Shown: positions 9,553-18,755 of the stretch, in pieces
Numbering within the stretch: the first letter of the stretch is position 1
Layout of the letters: the number at the start of each line of letters is the position of its first letter
Source: Syntrophorhabdaceae bacterium
Lineage (GTDB): Bacteria > Desulfobacterota > Syntrophorhabdia > Syntrophorhabdales > Syntrophorhabdaceae
Length of the DNA stretch: 64,000 nucleotides
NCBI GenBank assembly: GCA_036504895.1
Contig: DASXUJ010000134.1
Span: 38,807 to 102,806, forward strand
Reading direction: 5' to 3'
Notes under the pieces: generated by a model
Seen by the model: the letters and a program-made list of their open reading frames with translations, nothing else
What the model was told of the DNA's origin: nothing
The model's database searches: none
Translations under genes and position numbers: made by a program

Positions 9553-10311
9553 TTACTTCGCGAACGTGTCGTACCCGAGTTTGACCACCATTGCGGAAAC
9601 GACCACGAGAAAAAATATCCGCACGAACCGGTTCCCTTTGAGGATCGCGAGCCTCGCCCCCACGAGCGACCCTGCGATATTGCTCGCCGCCATGGGCAGA
9701 GCCAGGGCGTAGAGGATATTATCGGTGAATCCGAAATAGAGCACTGCGGAGAGGTTCGTCGCGAGGTTGACGACCTTCGAGGAGGCCGAGGCGGAGAGGA
9801 AGCTGAATCCGAAGACCCCTATGAAGACGAAGATAAGGAAGCTGCCCGTGCCGGGGCCGAAGAAGCCGTCGTAGAAGCCGAGGACCATACCGGTGGCGAT
9901 GCTGAAAAGATAGTGGCGTACGTCGTGGGCCCGGGGCGCGTGACGGGCGCCGAAGTCTTTCCTCGCGAAGGAATGGATGAGGATCGCGACAAGGAGCATG
10001 ATGATGACCACGCGCATGAGTGCCGGGTTCATGTGGCTCGCGACCCTGGCCCCGAGGAAGGAGAACACAAGGGCTGCGAGGGTGGCGGGCAGGGTCGTCT
10101 TCCAGCTTATCCGCACGTGCCGCGAATACTGGCCCGCGGCGAAGAAGGTGCCCGCGATGGAGGCAAGTTTATTCGTGCCGAGGAGGTGGGCAATCGCCTC
10201 GTGGGGAAGAAAGATGAGGAGTGCGGGCAGCTGGATCAGCCCTCCACCCCCCGCGACGGAGTCGATGAAGCCCGCGAGGGCGGCAAAGGCGCATAAACAG
10301 ACGATTTCCAT
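9553..10311 (-). CDS. TauE/SafE-family permease (TSUP), probable sulfite or organosulfonate exporter
   Basis: This 252-residue integral membrane protein has about eight predicted helices. The family signature is in the first helix (GFIDSVAGGGGL) and the loop after the second (LLGTNKL). TSUP proteins move sulfite, sulfoacetate, sulfolactate or related anions across the inner membrane. Convergence with two sulfatase genes suggests disposal of sulfur oxyanions or uptake of released organics, but substrate is inference. The ATG has a GAAGGGT ribosome site. Confidence 0.82.
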   Translation of the reverse strand: MEIVCLCAFAALAGFIDSVAGGGGLIQLPALLIFLPHEAIAHLLGTNKLASIAGTFFAAGQYSRHVRISWKTTLPATLAALVFSFLGARVASHMNPALMRVVIIMLLVAILIHSFARKDFGARHAPRAHDVRHYLFSIATGMVLGFYDGFFGPGTGSFLIFVFIGVFGFSFLSASASSKVVNLATNLSAVLYFGFTDNILYALALPMAASNIAGSLVGARLAILKGNRFVRIFFLVVVSAMVVKLGYDTFAK

Positions 10312-10364
10312 ATATTACCCTTCTTCCATGCCCTGCCCTTTTGCGGAAACCCTCATCCGGTCTC

Positions 10365-12320
10365 CTATCCGGCAAGCCCCATATCTGCCCGCCCCGGGGT
10401 GATCTTTTGCCACACGACCACGAGCGCGATGAGCCCCATGCCGATGAGATCGAAGTATATGTTCGAATAGACGAGGAGGAGCCCCCCGACGATCAGGGCC
10501 ACCCTCTCCCAGGCCGTGGTCCGTCTGAAAAGCCATGCGCTCGCACCTCCCGCGATTCCGGCGATGCCGATCATGGCGGTGAGGAAGGTCCAGATCATAT
10601 TCGGGACCGGGCCCTCCAGGAGCAGGCCGATGCCGTCGGGGGTGAGGACGAACATGAAAGGCACGATGAACGCGGGGATCGTATACTTCCATGCGAGCAT
10701 CATGGTCTTAAAGGGGCTGCCGCCGGTCAGGGCTGCCGCCGCAAAGGGAGAGAGCGCCGTGGGCGGCGACACTTCGGAGAGCACCGCATAGTAGAAGATG
10801 AACATGTGGGCGGCAACCTCGGGCACCTTGAGCTGAATGAGCGCGGGAGCGGCGATCACCGCGCCGATGATATAGGTGGCCGTCACCGGGACCGCCAGGC
10901 CGATGACCCACATGAGGACGCCCGTAAAGAGGGCCGTGAGGAAGAGGCTCCCTCCCGCGTAGCCTATTATGATGCTCGAAAACTTCAAGCCCAGGCCGGT
11001 AAGGGTGACCACCCCCACGATCAGGCCCGCGCTCGCACAGGTACATGCCACGGAGAGGACCCCGAGAGAGCCGCCGCTCAGGGCGGTTATGGCCTTCTTA
11101 TAGGTAAGAGCGGTATCCCGCCTGAGGTAACTCGTGAAGAAAGCCAGGACCGTGGCCCAGAATACGGCCCAGATGGGGCTGAAGCCTATGACCATGAGTA
11201 CCACGATCGCCACGAGAGACGAAAAGTGGTACCAGTACCTCCTCGTGAGAAGCCAGACGGATTCCCCGTCCCGGGTTTCGATTTTCTTCGCGCCGAAGCG
11301 TTTCGCGTCGAACTCCACCATGAGAAATATGGACCAGTAGTAGAGGACGGTAGGCACTATGGCCAGCTTGATCACCTGGAGATAGGAGATCTTCAGTATC
11401 TCCGCGATGAGGAAGGCCGCGGCGCCGAGCACGGGTGGAGAGATGATGGCACCGATCCCTCCTGCCGACAATAATCCCCCTGCCGATTCCTTATCGTATC
11501 CCGCGCGCTTCAGCATGGGATAGGCGACCGAGCCCAATGTGACGGTGGTTGCCACGCCGCTGCCCGAGGGCCCTCCGAGCAGGAAAGAGGCCAGGGTCAC
11601 GGTCCTGCCCGCGGAAGAGGGCTTCCCGCCCATGAGCCTGAAAGAAAAATCGATAAAGAACTTGCCGGCCCCGGTATGCTCAAGAATGGCGCCGTAGATG
11701 GTGAAGAGAATGATGAAGGTGGAAGAGACCTCGATGGGTACCCCGAATATGCCCTCGAGGGTCATGTACATGTGGCCGACTATCCGTTTCAACGTGTATC
11801 CCCGGTGGGTCCAGGGCGAGGGCAGCCAGGGCCCCACATAGGCATAGATCAGAAAGAGGGAGACCACTAAAGGCATGATCCAGCCCGTGCCGCGCCGGGT
11901 CGCTTCCAGGATAAGGACGATAAGGATGGAGCCGAACACCAGGTCCAGGGCGTTGGGCGTAACGGCCCGGTAAATGAACTCCTCGAAATCGACGAGCATA
12001 TAGACTATGGTTGCCACGCCCATGAGAGCAAGGAGCACGTCATACCAGGCGATGGAGCGCAGCTTCTTCTTCGATGGAGGAAAGACGAGGTAGCTGAGAA
12101 AGAGCACCATGGCGACATGGAGGCCCCTCAGGACCTGGGTGGTGATGGTCGCCACTGCCGCATAGAGGTGAAAAAGGCTCATGGCCACCGCGAACCAGGT
12201 GACGGCCTGCTGCTTCCACCCGGAAAGACGCCGGGTGACCCCTTCCTCTTCCTCTATGTATCTCTGCGCCTCCCTGAGGCGCTCTTCGGAGACCTGGCCG
12301 GTCGGCTCCCTTTGATCCAT
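10365..12320 (-). CDS. TRAP transporter fused permease (DctQ-DctM type)
   Basis: This ~651-residue polytopic protein joins a small four-helix DctQ-like part (residues ~35-150) to a large twelve-helix DctM-like part; such fusions accompany TAXI binding proteins. DctM features visible include GGPSGSGVATTVTLGSVAYPMLKRAGY, read here as GGPSGSG...YPMLKRAGY, the SAGGIGAIISPP loop and SEVSPPTALSPFAAAALTGG, of which SPPTALSP is the core. It uses an ion gradient to import an organic anion delivered by the binding protein. The ATG at 12320 has GGAGG eight bases upstream; a GTG one codon earlier is possible. It is last in the operon after the binding protein and DUF1850 genes, 24 bases apart. Confidence 0.9.
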   Translation of the reverse strand: MDQREPTGQVSEERLREAQRYIEEEEGVTRRLSGWKQQAVTWFAVAMSLFHLYAAVATITTQVLRGLHVAMVLFLSYLVFPPSKKKLRSIAWYDVLLALMGVATIVYMLVDFEEFIYRAVTPNALDLVFGSILIVLILEATRRGTGWIMPLVVSLFLIYAYVGPWLPSPWTHRGYTLKRIVGHMYMTLEGIFGVPIEVSSTFIILFTIYGAILEHTGAGKFFIDFSFRLMGGKPSSAGRTVTLASFLLGGPSGSGVATTVTLGSVAYPMLKRAGYDKESAGGLLSAGGIGAIISPPVLGAAAFLIAEILKISYLQVIKLAIVPTVLYYWSIFLMVEFDAKRFGAKKIETRDGESVWLLTRRYWYHFSSLVAIVVLMVIGFSPIWAVFWATVLAFFTSYLRRDTALTYKKAITALSGGSLGVLSVACTCASAGLIVGVVTLTGLGLKFSSIIIGYAGGSLFLTALFTGVLMWVIGLAVPVTATYIIGAVIAAPALIQLKVPEVAAHMFIFYYAVLSEVSPPTALSPFAAAALTGGSPFKTMMLAWKYTIPAFIVPFMFVLTPDGIGLLLEGPVPNMIWTFLTAMIGIAGIAGGASAWLFRRTTAWERVALIVGGLLLVYSNIYFDLIGMGLIALVVVWQKITPGRADMGLAG

Positions 12321-12347
12321 CACATGCTCCTCCCGCTCACATGGCCC

Positions 12348-12815
12348 CTAGGGCTCGCAACTTATGTCGCCCGGCCGGACCCGGATGGCCAGGGGCTCGG
12401 CGGCGGCGGCAACATCCTTCAGATGGAGGGTCCTCCCCCCGACAATCAGGCGGTGGTCTTTGTAGCTGGAGCTCCTGATCCTGATATCTCCCACCTTCCT
12501 GTGCAACGTGGCGCTTCCGGTGCCGTCGGGCTCCAGTCCGTAATATTCGAATACCCCTGCCGAAGGGCTCTCGACCCTGACCACGAAGATACCCTCCCCG
12601 TCAATGTAGACAAGGCTTTCCCGCACGGGTGCCAAATATATGGAGTTGATAAATTCGAGATAAATTGGCTCCCCTTCCTTAAGAGGCAGGCACGCGCGCG
12701 CCTTTTCCGGCTCACCTCCGAGAACTAGGAGCTGCCGTTCGGGAATCCCGCCGGCCGGGGCTGTGCCGGCCCATGCGAGCATCGTCAGAAGAAGGCCTGC
12801 GCGAAGGAGCGCCAT
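12348..12815 (-). CDS. DUF1850 protein of a TAXI-TRAP operon
   Basis: This 155-residue protein has an N-terminal signal sequence (MALLRAGLLLTMLAWAGTAPA). A compact beta-rich domain follows, in which PIYLEFINSIYLAPVRESL resembles the conserved DUF1850 core (FIHSVE.tPV.E). DUF1850 genes typically sit between a TAXI binding protein and a fused TRAP permease, as here (nine bases after one, 24 before the other). It probably assists the transporter at the outer face of the inner membrane. Its mechanism is not known. Confidence 0.8.
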   Translation of the reverse strand: MALLRAGLLLTMLAWAGTAPAGGIPERQLLVLGGEPEKARACLPLKEGEPIYLEFINSIYLAPVRESLVYIDGEGIFVVRVESPSAGVFEYYGLEPDGTGSATLHRKVGDIRIRSSSYKDHRLIVGGRTLHLKDVAAAAEPLAIRVRPGDISCEP

Positions 12816-12824
12816 TACCCGGCC

Positions 12825-13790
12825 CTACATCTTTATGCCTTTTTCCTTAAAGAACTTTATTGCCCCCGGGTGGTAGGGGACCGGGGTCTTGATCACCGCC
12901 CCCTGGAGGGTCAACTCCTTCGCCTCGGAGTGGACGGCAACCAGGTCCGCCTTATGGTCGAACATGGCCTTCAGTACCTTGTAGATGAGGTCAGGATCGG
13001 CGTCCGTGTTACAGACAAGCACATTCGGAATCCCGACCACACCCACGTCGCCCGTCATTTTCGGATATGCGGCCCTGGGGATGCTCTCCCTGGTATAGAT
13101 CTGTCCGTACTTCTGGAATATCTTCGGCAGCGCCGTGTCGGTGGGAACGAGCCTCATCGATACGCCGGGGCTGGCGGCGAGATCGAGGATCGCCCCGGTA
13201 GGAAGGCCGCCGACCCAGAAGAAGGCGTCGATCTTTCCGTCCCTTAGGGCATTGGCCGATTCGACCACGCTGAGACGGTCCCGCTTGATATCTTTGTCGG
13301 CCCGTATGCCGAAGGCTTCAAGGACCCGGAAGGCCACGACCTCGGTGCCGCTGCTCGGAGCCCCCGTCGAAACACGCTTCCCCTTGAGGTCGGCCACCGA
13401 TTTGATGGGGCTACCGGAAAGGGTGACAAGGTGAAAGTAGCTCATGTACAACTGGGCTACCATCCTGACCGGCAGTTTGCCCCTGAAGAGCCCCTTCCCT
13501 TCCATCGCGTCATAGGCGAGGTCGGGATAGGCATAGCCGAGGTCCGCATCCCTGCTCGCCACGAGCTTCAGGTTGTCTACGGCCGCCGCCGTCACCTCGG
13601 CGGTCGCCTCCACGCCGGGCACGTATTTGGAGATGACGTTCGCGATCGCCCCGCCGTAGGGATAATAGACACCCCCCGTGCCTCCCGTTGCAATGGAAAG
13701 CCTCACCTTCTTCTGGCTCTTCTGGGCCCACGCGGACGAACATCCCATCACAAGACCGATGACCAACAAGACCGCCAATACACGCTTCAT
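12825..13790 (-). CDS. TAXI-family TRAP transporter solute-binding protein
   Basis: The ATG at 13790 is preceded by GGGAGGT and starts a signal peptide with a possible lipobox-like VMGCSS (residues ~15-20), giving 321 residues. A longer frame from 13898 lacks a ribosome site. The mature protein opens with VRLSIATGGTGGVYYPYGGA, whose GGTGGVYYP core is the TAXI signature, and later has KGKRVSTGAPSSGTE, the ligand-pocket loop. It captures a small carboxylate in the periplasm and hands it to the fused TRAP permease. It is first gene of the three-gene operon. The ligand cannot be predicted. Confidence 0.92.
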   Translation of the reverse strand: MKRVLAVLLVIGLVMGCSSAWAQKSQKKVRLSIATGGTGGVYYPYGGAIANVISKYVPGVEATAEVTAAAVDNLKLVASRDADLGYAYPDLAYDAMEGKGLFRGKLPVRMVAQLYMSYFHLVTLSGSPIKSVADLKGKRVSTGAPSSGTEVVAFRVLEAFGIRADKDIKRDRLSVVESANALRDGKIDAFFWVGGLPTGAILDLAASPGVSMRLVPTDTALPKIFQKYGQIYTRESIPRAAYPKMTGDVGVVGIPNVLVCNTDADPDLIYKVLKAMFDHKADLVAVHSEAKELTLQGAVIKTPVPYHPGAIKFFKEKGIKM

Positions 13791-13898
13791 GGATAGACCT
13801 CCCGCATTTGACCTGATGCCGAAATTGAGATTCATGGGTCTCGCAAAATTATAAGGCAACCCCGATATGGGGGATATCTCGTCGGGGACAGAGGGCAA

Positions 13899-14311
13899 GG
13901 GAAACCGGAAATCGCATACCTTCCTTCCCGCATCAGCTAACCCAAACGGACGTTATCAGCAAAGATCTGAAGCAATCTGCCGAGAGGATATAACGCGCCA
14001 ACCCGTGTGTCAATGCCAAAATAGACCTGTATTTATAGGGTAATGCGGGCGGGCGTAGGAACGGTGAAACGAAGTTTCTGTCTGATCTCCCTTCTTGGCC
14101 ATCGTCAGAATTAAACACCTTCCGGAAATGCTTTCCGACAGGGAAGACTTGAAAGTCTTTTCGCCCAAACTTATAGTGTGCTCAGATGGGCACGATATAA
14201 CCGTGAAGTGGAGAGCCGCATGAAAGCGAGGGCGCACACCGGAAGAGCTCATACGGCACGGCAAAGAAGCCCTGTTTCGGCTTTGGGTCACTTCAGAATC
14301 AGGAGGACAAT
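13899..14311. other. Intergenic region with two small hairpins
   Basis: No gene is supported here. Two adjacent stem-loops, CGGAAA/TTTCCG (14123-14137) and AAGACTT/AAGTCTT (14144-14159), are followed by TTTT. They could be a weak terminator ahead of the esterase gene or just local structure. The region separates the divergent TAXI-TRAP operon and hydrolase gene, so promoters for both should lie here, but I see no clear -35/-10 pair. Confidence 0.4.
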
Positions 14312-16231
14312 ATGGGTACGAAGCGGTCAATCATCAGGGCAGTGTCAAACCTATCTATCGGCGTATTCATGCTGGTTTCTCTTCTGGTGCCCTATTCCCG
14401 GGCGCAAGAGGCCGCAGGCCCCGGTTTCCCGACGAGGACCCTCGGCTCCGTGGCGGCTATCGGGGACAGCATAACCCAGGCGTTTAATGCGAAGTACTCC
14501 GACTTCGGGGACTGCCGGTACATCGACACGCCCGAGTACAATTTTTCAACGAGCAAAACAGTCAACACGACTTTCAGTATCGCGGAGCGGGCCACCGCAT
14601 ACAAGGGCAGTACGGTTCCCACCGCCAACTTCGCTGCAGACGGAGCCCGGATGTCTTCCGGCGCTGACCAGGCGGCCGCGGTGAAGACCTGGGCATCGGG
14701 TCAGGCCGCGCCGCATCTGATAACTGTTTTTCTGGGTCACAACGACCTCTGCGCGGGAGGAAAGGACAAGATTCAGATCTCGTGCTCGCGCGCCGATCGG
14801 GACCCGAACAACTATTGCCGGACCTCCACCTTTTTTTACGAACTGCAGATGCGCCAGATGCTCGATGTGCTCGTCACCATTCCAAGCTCCCAAATTGCGA
14901 TCATCCATCCGATCAGGGTATCCCAGCTCTGCAACTTCGCCACGGAAAAGGTCGTGGATACGCCTTTGCTTACCCTTAGTTGCCAGGACCTGTGGGCGTT
15001 GCCTAACCTCTTCGGCGAGGATGGTGTCTGCCCCTCACTGACGAGCTGCACCCCCGACCGCATCGCCGATGCCTATACAACCTGGGTCAGCTATCGTGAC
15101 ATCGGCGAAAGACTCGTTGGAGAATACAACCAGGTGGGCGCGGGTCAGGCCATCCCTCCCAACCCGACCTTTGGCACGGGCGGCGTGGTCAGGGCGAGCG
15201 AAGTCTTCCTGCAAACGACCGACGCCATCGGCAATCAGAGGTTTAACTATACGAATGCATTCGGCAACGTGATGCTGAGTGTATGTGAGTGCTACCATCC
15301 CAGCAAGTTCGGCCAGAACCTGCTGGCCGGTTCTCTTTGGGGCGGCGTCACCTGCAGCTCCACGACCCCATGCTGCAACGATAACGTCCAGGGCGACTCC
15401 GATACCGATAAGGGCCTTTGTAATCACTTCACCACCAGCGGCTCCATGAACGGTCTCTGGGGCGCGGGTGAGCCCAGGGCCCTCAGGGTAGTTAAGACGG
15501 GCAACGGGACAGGGCTGGTCACGAGCACCCCGGGCGGGATCAACTGTGGTAATGACTGCAATGAGTTTTTCACGCAAGGTACAGTTGTCGCCCTCACCCC
15601 TTCGGCTTCCGTAAACTCCACATTCGCCGGCTGGAGTGGAGGGGGGTGTTCAGGTACCGGCGCCTGCAGCGTTACGATGGATTCGGCAAAGTCAGTGACG
15701 GCTGCCTTTATGGGACCCCAGAAACTGACGGTGACAAAACAAAGGGTCAGTAACGGCACCGGGACGGTCGCCAGCGACCCTTCCGGCATAAGCTGCCCTA
15801 CAGGCTGTACGCGCACCAATGCGATCTATCCCTTCCAGCAGAACGTCACCCTCACCGCCATCGCGGATAGCAGCTCCGTCTTCACCGGCTGGCTCCCCGT
15901 CGCCCTCTGCCCGGGCACGAGTCCCTGCACGGTTACCATGGATAAGGCAAGAAACATTACTGCGAAATTCACGGGGCCTCAGACCCTGACGGTAAGGAAG
16001 GTATCGATAAGAAAGGGAACGGGTACCGTCACAAGCTCGCCCGGGGCCATCAACTGCGGCCCAACCTGTAAGGACAGGTTTACCTACAACACTTCCGTTG
16101 TCCTTACCGCACAAGCAGGTACCGGCTCCGTATTCTCGGGCTGGCTCCCTGCCTCCATCTGCCCGGGCACCGGTCCCTGCATGGTTACCATGGATAAGGC
16201 AAGAAACATTGCAGCGAAGTTCACCAAATAA
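14312..16231 (+). CDS. Secreted SGNH/GDSL-type hydrolase with three C-terminal InlB-like repeats
   Basis: The 639-residue product has a signal peptide (cleavage near SRAQ, residue 32). The SGNH domain (~45-385) shows block I AIGDSITQA (Ser53), block III GHND (Asn144) and His329 in CECYHPS (block V). The usual Asp three residues before the His is Glu326 here. Three Cys-containing repeats (~390-468, 470-556, 557-639) each run from LTV.K...GTG through CG/CPTC to F.GW and C.VTMD.A..I.AKF, as in divergent InlB B-repeats of surface proteins. It probably acts as an extracellular lipase or esterase bound by its repeats to a surface or polymer. Repeats 2 and 3 share nearly identical DNA, indicating recent duplication or gene conversion. 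It has a strong ribosome site (AGGAGG). Confidence 0.82.
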   Translation: MGTKRSIIRAVSNLSIGVFMLVSLLVPYSRAQEAAGPGFPTRTLGSVAAIGDSITQAFNAKYSDFGDCRYIDTPEYNFSTSKTVNTTFSIAERATAYKGSTVPTANFAADGARMSSGADQAAAVKTWASGQAAPHLITVFLGHNDLCAGGKDKIQISCSRADRDPNNYCRTSTFFYELQMRQMLDVLVTIPSSQIAIIHPIRVSQLCNFATEKVVDTPLLTLSCQDLWALPNLFGEDGVCPSLTSCTPDRIADAYTTWVSYRDIGERLVGEYNQVGAGQAIPPNPTFGTGGVVRASEVFLQTTDAIGNQRFNYTNAFGNVMLSVCECYHPSKFGQNLLAGSLWGGVTCSSTTPCCNDNVQGDSDTDKGLCNHFTTSGSMNGLWGAGEPRALRVVKTGNGTGLVTSTPGGINCGNDCNEFFTQGTVVALTPSASVNSTFAGWSGGGCSGTGACSVTMDSAKSVTAAFMGPQKLTVTKQRVSNGTGTVASDPSGISCPTGCTRTNAIYPFQQNVTLTAIADSSSVFTGWLPVALCPGTSPCTVTMDKARNITAKFTGPQTLTVRKVSIRKGTGTVTSSPGAINCGPTCKDRFTYNTSVVLTAQAGTGSVFSGWLPASICPGTGPCMVTMDKARNIAAKFTK

Positions 16232-16626
16232 GGTACTGGCGGATGACGAGAGGGGTGCGCCGTGATGAAGGGGATTCAGGCTGAATGGTTGATATCGTTG
16301 GATAGTTTCTTTTTGCAACTTGGTGTTGACAGGGGAATATAGGATGTCCCCTAAAATTCTTTTCTGAAACATAACCTTCCGGCGATCTATCATATCTTTT
16401 GTCACCAGGGAAGAGAGCGAACCATATTCCCTCCGGGAGGGGGAAAACAAGGGCATCCGCCGATTTTCCTTTGACATCAGGCGTCAAATCGTCATAAGAC
16501 TTACCGGTACCGGAAGAAGATTACCTCATTAATGGATGCTTCGAAAGCATAGGCTTAGCGAGCCGGGCCGCAAAGCGCCCTCCGGCCGATTATGACGTTA
16601 TCAAGATGATCTAAGGATTGGATAGA
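16232..16626. other. Intergenic region without a recognised gene
   Basis: The only frames here are antisense or short and lack ribosome sites. I see no strong terminator after the hydrolase gene and no convincing promoter for the following transporter. Confidence 0.4.
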
Positions 16627-17817
16627 ATGGAAAAGCGTGTCATAGGCGTCGTTACTGCCGGTTTCTTTACACTTTTTATTGCATTTGCGGTCAGATATTC
16701 CTATGGACTGATTCTGCCCTACATGCTGTCCACCCTTGCAATATCGAAAACCGAGGCGGGAGTCATTTTCTCGTCCTATTTTGTTACGGCTACCATCTTT
16801 TCGCCTTTGATGGGCATTCTCGCGGACCGATTCAATACAAAGCTTATTCTCACCGTTTTTGTGGCTATTCTGGGCGCCGGTACGTGCCTCATGTCCTTCT
16901 CCTCCTCGGTCGTGCAGGCCTCCATTTTCTTCGCCATAATAGGGATCGGCCATTCGGCGTGCTGGGCCCCGGTTGTTGCGGTGGTCATGCGATGGGTCAG
17001 CCCGAAGAGGAGAGGCATAGCTATTTCGGTGGTAGACCTTGGGACTACGGTCGGCATTGCCGTATGGAGCGTTATCGTGCCGATCATCATCAGGGACCAT
17101 AGCTGGAGAACCGTATGGCTCGCCCTCGGTGTCACCGCACTGGTGGTGGCGGGTATGAATTTCTTCCTTATAAAGAATCACCCGGAGACCCCGGCCGGCG
17201 TCCAGGAAAGGGTGCAGGTTCCCGTCAAAAGGTCATACAAGGTAGTTTTCGGAGATCCAAAGTTCTATCTGATCGGGTTTTCTTACCTGTGCATCAGCTT
17301 TTCCATACTGATCCCCTTTACGTTCCTGACAAGCTATGCGACGCAGAAATTGACCATACCCTATGCCTCTGCCACGGGTCTCTTACTGGTGATAGCGGTC
17401 GCGGGAACAATAGGCAAGCTGATCCTCGGACATGTGTCGGACAAAGTGGGGCGGCTCGAAATTATGATGCTTTGCGGGCTGCTTACGGCTTTCGGGGCAT
17501 TCGGCATGGCCTATTCCCATCAACTGTCGACTTTATGCATAGTATCAGCCATATTCGGTATCGGCTACGGAACCCTCTGGGCAGTCTATGCCGCCTCTGC
17601 GCGGGATCTATTCCCTGCGGATTATTCCGGCAGCATTATTGGTTTCTGGACCTTGTTTCACGGCCTGGGTTCGATTATCGCCCCTATATTGAGCGGCTGG
17701 ATCATCGATAGAACCGGCGCCTACACCTGGGCATTTGTGATGGCCGCGTCAGCCTCCTTGTTATCACTCTTGCTGCTGTTGCCGGTAAGGAGGCTCAGCA
17801 GGAAAAGTGAAATGTAA
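16627..17817 (+). CDS. Major facilitator superfamily transporter
   Basis: The 396-residue protein has about twelve helices in two halves. The MFS loop 2-3 motif appears as GILADRFNTK (residues ~60-70), and its second-half counterpart is GHVSDKVGRLE. It resembles the monocarboxylate/oxalate-formate branch in the N-terminal FFTLFIAFAVRYSYG and PYM pattern, so a small organic acid is a reasonable guess, not more. The ATG at 16627 is about ten bases after AAGGA; a TTG nine bases upstream would be too close. It stands alone and converges with a toxin-antitoxin pair. Confidence 0.85.
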   Translation: MEKRVIGVVTAGFFTLFIAFAVRYSYGLILPYMLSTLAISKTEAGVIFSSYFVTATIFSPLMGILADRFNTKLILTVFVAILGAGTCLMSFSSSVVQASIFFAIIGIGHSACWAPVVAVVMRWVSPKRRGIAISVVDLGTTVGIAVWSVIVPIIIRDHSWRTVWLALGVTALVVAGMNFFLIKNHPETPAGVQERVQVPVKRSYKVVFGDPKFYLIGFSYLCISFSILIPFTFLTSYATQKLTIPYASATGLLLVIAVAGTIGKLILGHVSDKVGRLEIMMLCGLLTAFGAFGMAYSHQLSTLCIVSAIFGIGYGTLWAVYAASARDLFPADYSGSIIGFWTLFHGLGSIIAPILSGWIIDRTGAYTWAFVMAASASLLSLLLLLPVRRLSRKSEM

Positions 17818-17827
17818 AGCCCTTGCC

Positions 17828-18106
17828 TCACCTGTTGTGCCCCTTACCCGTGAGTTCCTGCTCTATCCTGTCGGACAGAAAAATCTTGATCAAGGATTGA
17901 TAGGGTACGTCGCGCTTATTTGCCAATAATTTCAGTTCTTCGAGCATGGATTCGGGAAGACGGAGAGAGATTGTTTTCACCGAGGGCCTCAGGTTGGCCA
18001 GCGTGAGCCTCTCCGCCTTTTTCCAGTCAATATATTCCGTGGAATCGTGACTTTGCCAGAACTTCCTTTCTTCCTCTTCACTCTTGAACTGCGGGATCTT
18101 CTTCAT
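17828..18106 (-). CDS. brnA: BrnA-type CopG-fold antitoxin
   Basis: This 92-residue protein has a charged N-terminal part (PQFKSEEEERKFWQSHDST) and a C-terminal ribbon-helix-helix domain (VKTISLRLPESMLEELKLLA). The layout matches antitoxins that pair with BrnT. The RHH domain would bind operator DNA and repress the operon, while the rest neutralises the toxin. Its start overlaps the end of the toxin gene by 29 bases, with toxin first, the usual brnT-brnA order. Confidence 0.85.
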   Translation of the reverse strand: MKKIPQFKSEEEERKFWQSHDSTEYIDWKKAERLTLANLRPSVKTISLRLPESMLEELKLLANKRDVPYQSLIKIFLSDRIEQELTGKGHNR

Positions 18107-18401
18107 GGGTTTGATACGCCCTCCTCTCTTTCTTTTTCATGTCTCTCGCGGATATGATTCGCAATTTGTCCTCGCGAATGGTGAAAACCGGAAACAAAAA
18201 CCTGCCGGAGTCCGTCTGTCCCAACACATAGAAGCAGTTTTCGTTCTCCGAGTGCTTTTCGTCATCACCCGCCACCACAGGAATATTGAAGAAAATTTGC
18301 TCGCATTCACCCGGTGTGACGTTGTGCCTGGTCCTGATCTTCTCGGAATTGTGCGTATCCCATTCGAAACCGGTGCAATTCGCGAGAATGTCAGATATCA
18401 T
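18078..18401 (-). CDS. brnT: BrnT-family ribonuclease toxin
   Basis: I chose the ATG at 18401, giving 107 residues that begin MISDILANCTGFEWD; the frame runs open to 18512 but the extra N-terminus is unlike the family. FEWD.HNSEK near the N-terminus, GE.E.IFFN and the RIISARDM.KKERR end are hallmarks of BrnT, a RelE-fold RNase that stops translation under stress. In family members an Arg near the end and His/Lys in the HNSEKIRTRHNV stretch contribute to catalysis, and both are present, so the toxin looks intact. Confidence 0.87.
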   Translation of the reverse strand: MISDILANCTGFEWDTHNSEKIRTRHNVTPGECEQIFFNIPVVAGDDEKHSENENCFYVLGQTDSGRFLFPVFTIREDKLRIISARDMKKKERRAYQTHEEDPAVQE

Positions 18402-18680
18402 ATTTATCGTATATCGCTCACATATACATCCGTCAATTCCGCTCCGCAAGGAGACGCCATAGGGCACGGGCGGAGCATGGCGCCGCGGATGGGCCTTTTG
18501 TGTCAATTCCACACTCCCGGCTAGAGCGAGGGCCGTGGCCTCAAACCGACTTCAGCGCTCGTCCGCCCGCAGGACCCCATAAATACGAGTCTATTTTCGG
18601 CATTTCTTCCACCGCCAGGGCCCCCACGAGGATTTCCCCGGCAGCCTCGGCTTAAGTGCCCGGGGGATGGCATTATATCC

Positions 18681-18710
18681 TTGAATGGCGTCAATTTTAG
18701 CGCCTATAAT
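18681..18710 (+). promoter_or_regulatory. Sigma-70-type promoter of the Tat flavoprotein gene
   Basis: TTGAAT (18681-18686) and a perfect TATAAT (18705-18710) are separated by 18 bases. Transcription would begin near 18717, about 39 bases before the chosen ATG, which supports that start over any upstream codon. The spacer is bordered by GGCG and CGCC, a small inverted pair that might be an operator. Confidence 0.6.
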
Positions 18711-18755
18711 AGAATATCTGGAAGCAACGCTGAATCTGATATGAGGAGGTTTTAT

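Noticed and set aside
10341..11474. 377-codon open frame opposite the TRAP permease
   Set aside because: Highly charged shadow of a hydrophobic membrane protein; no ribosome site.
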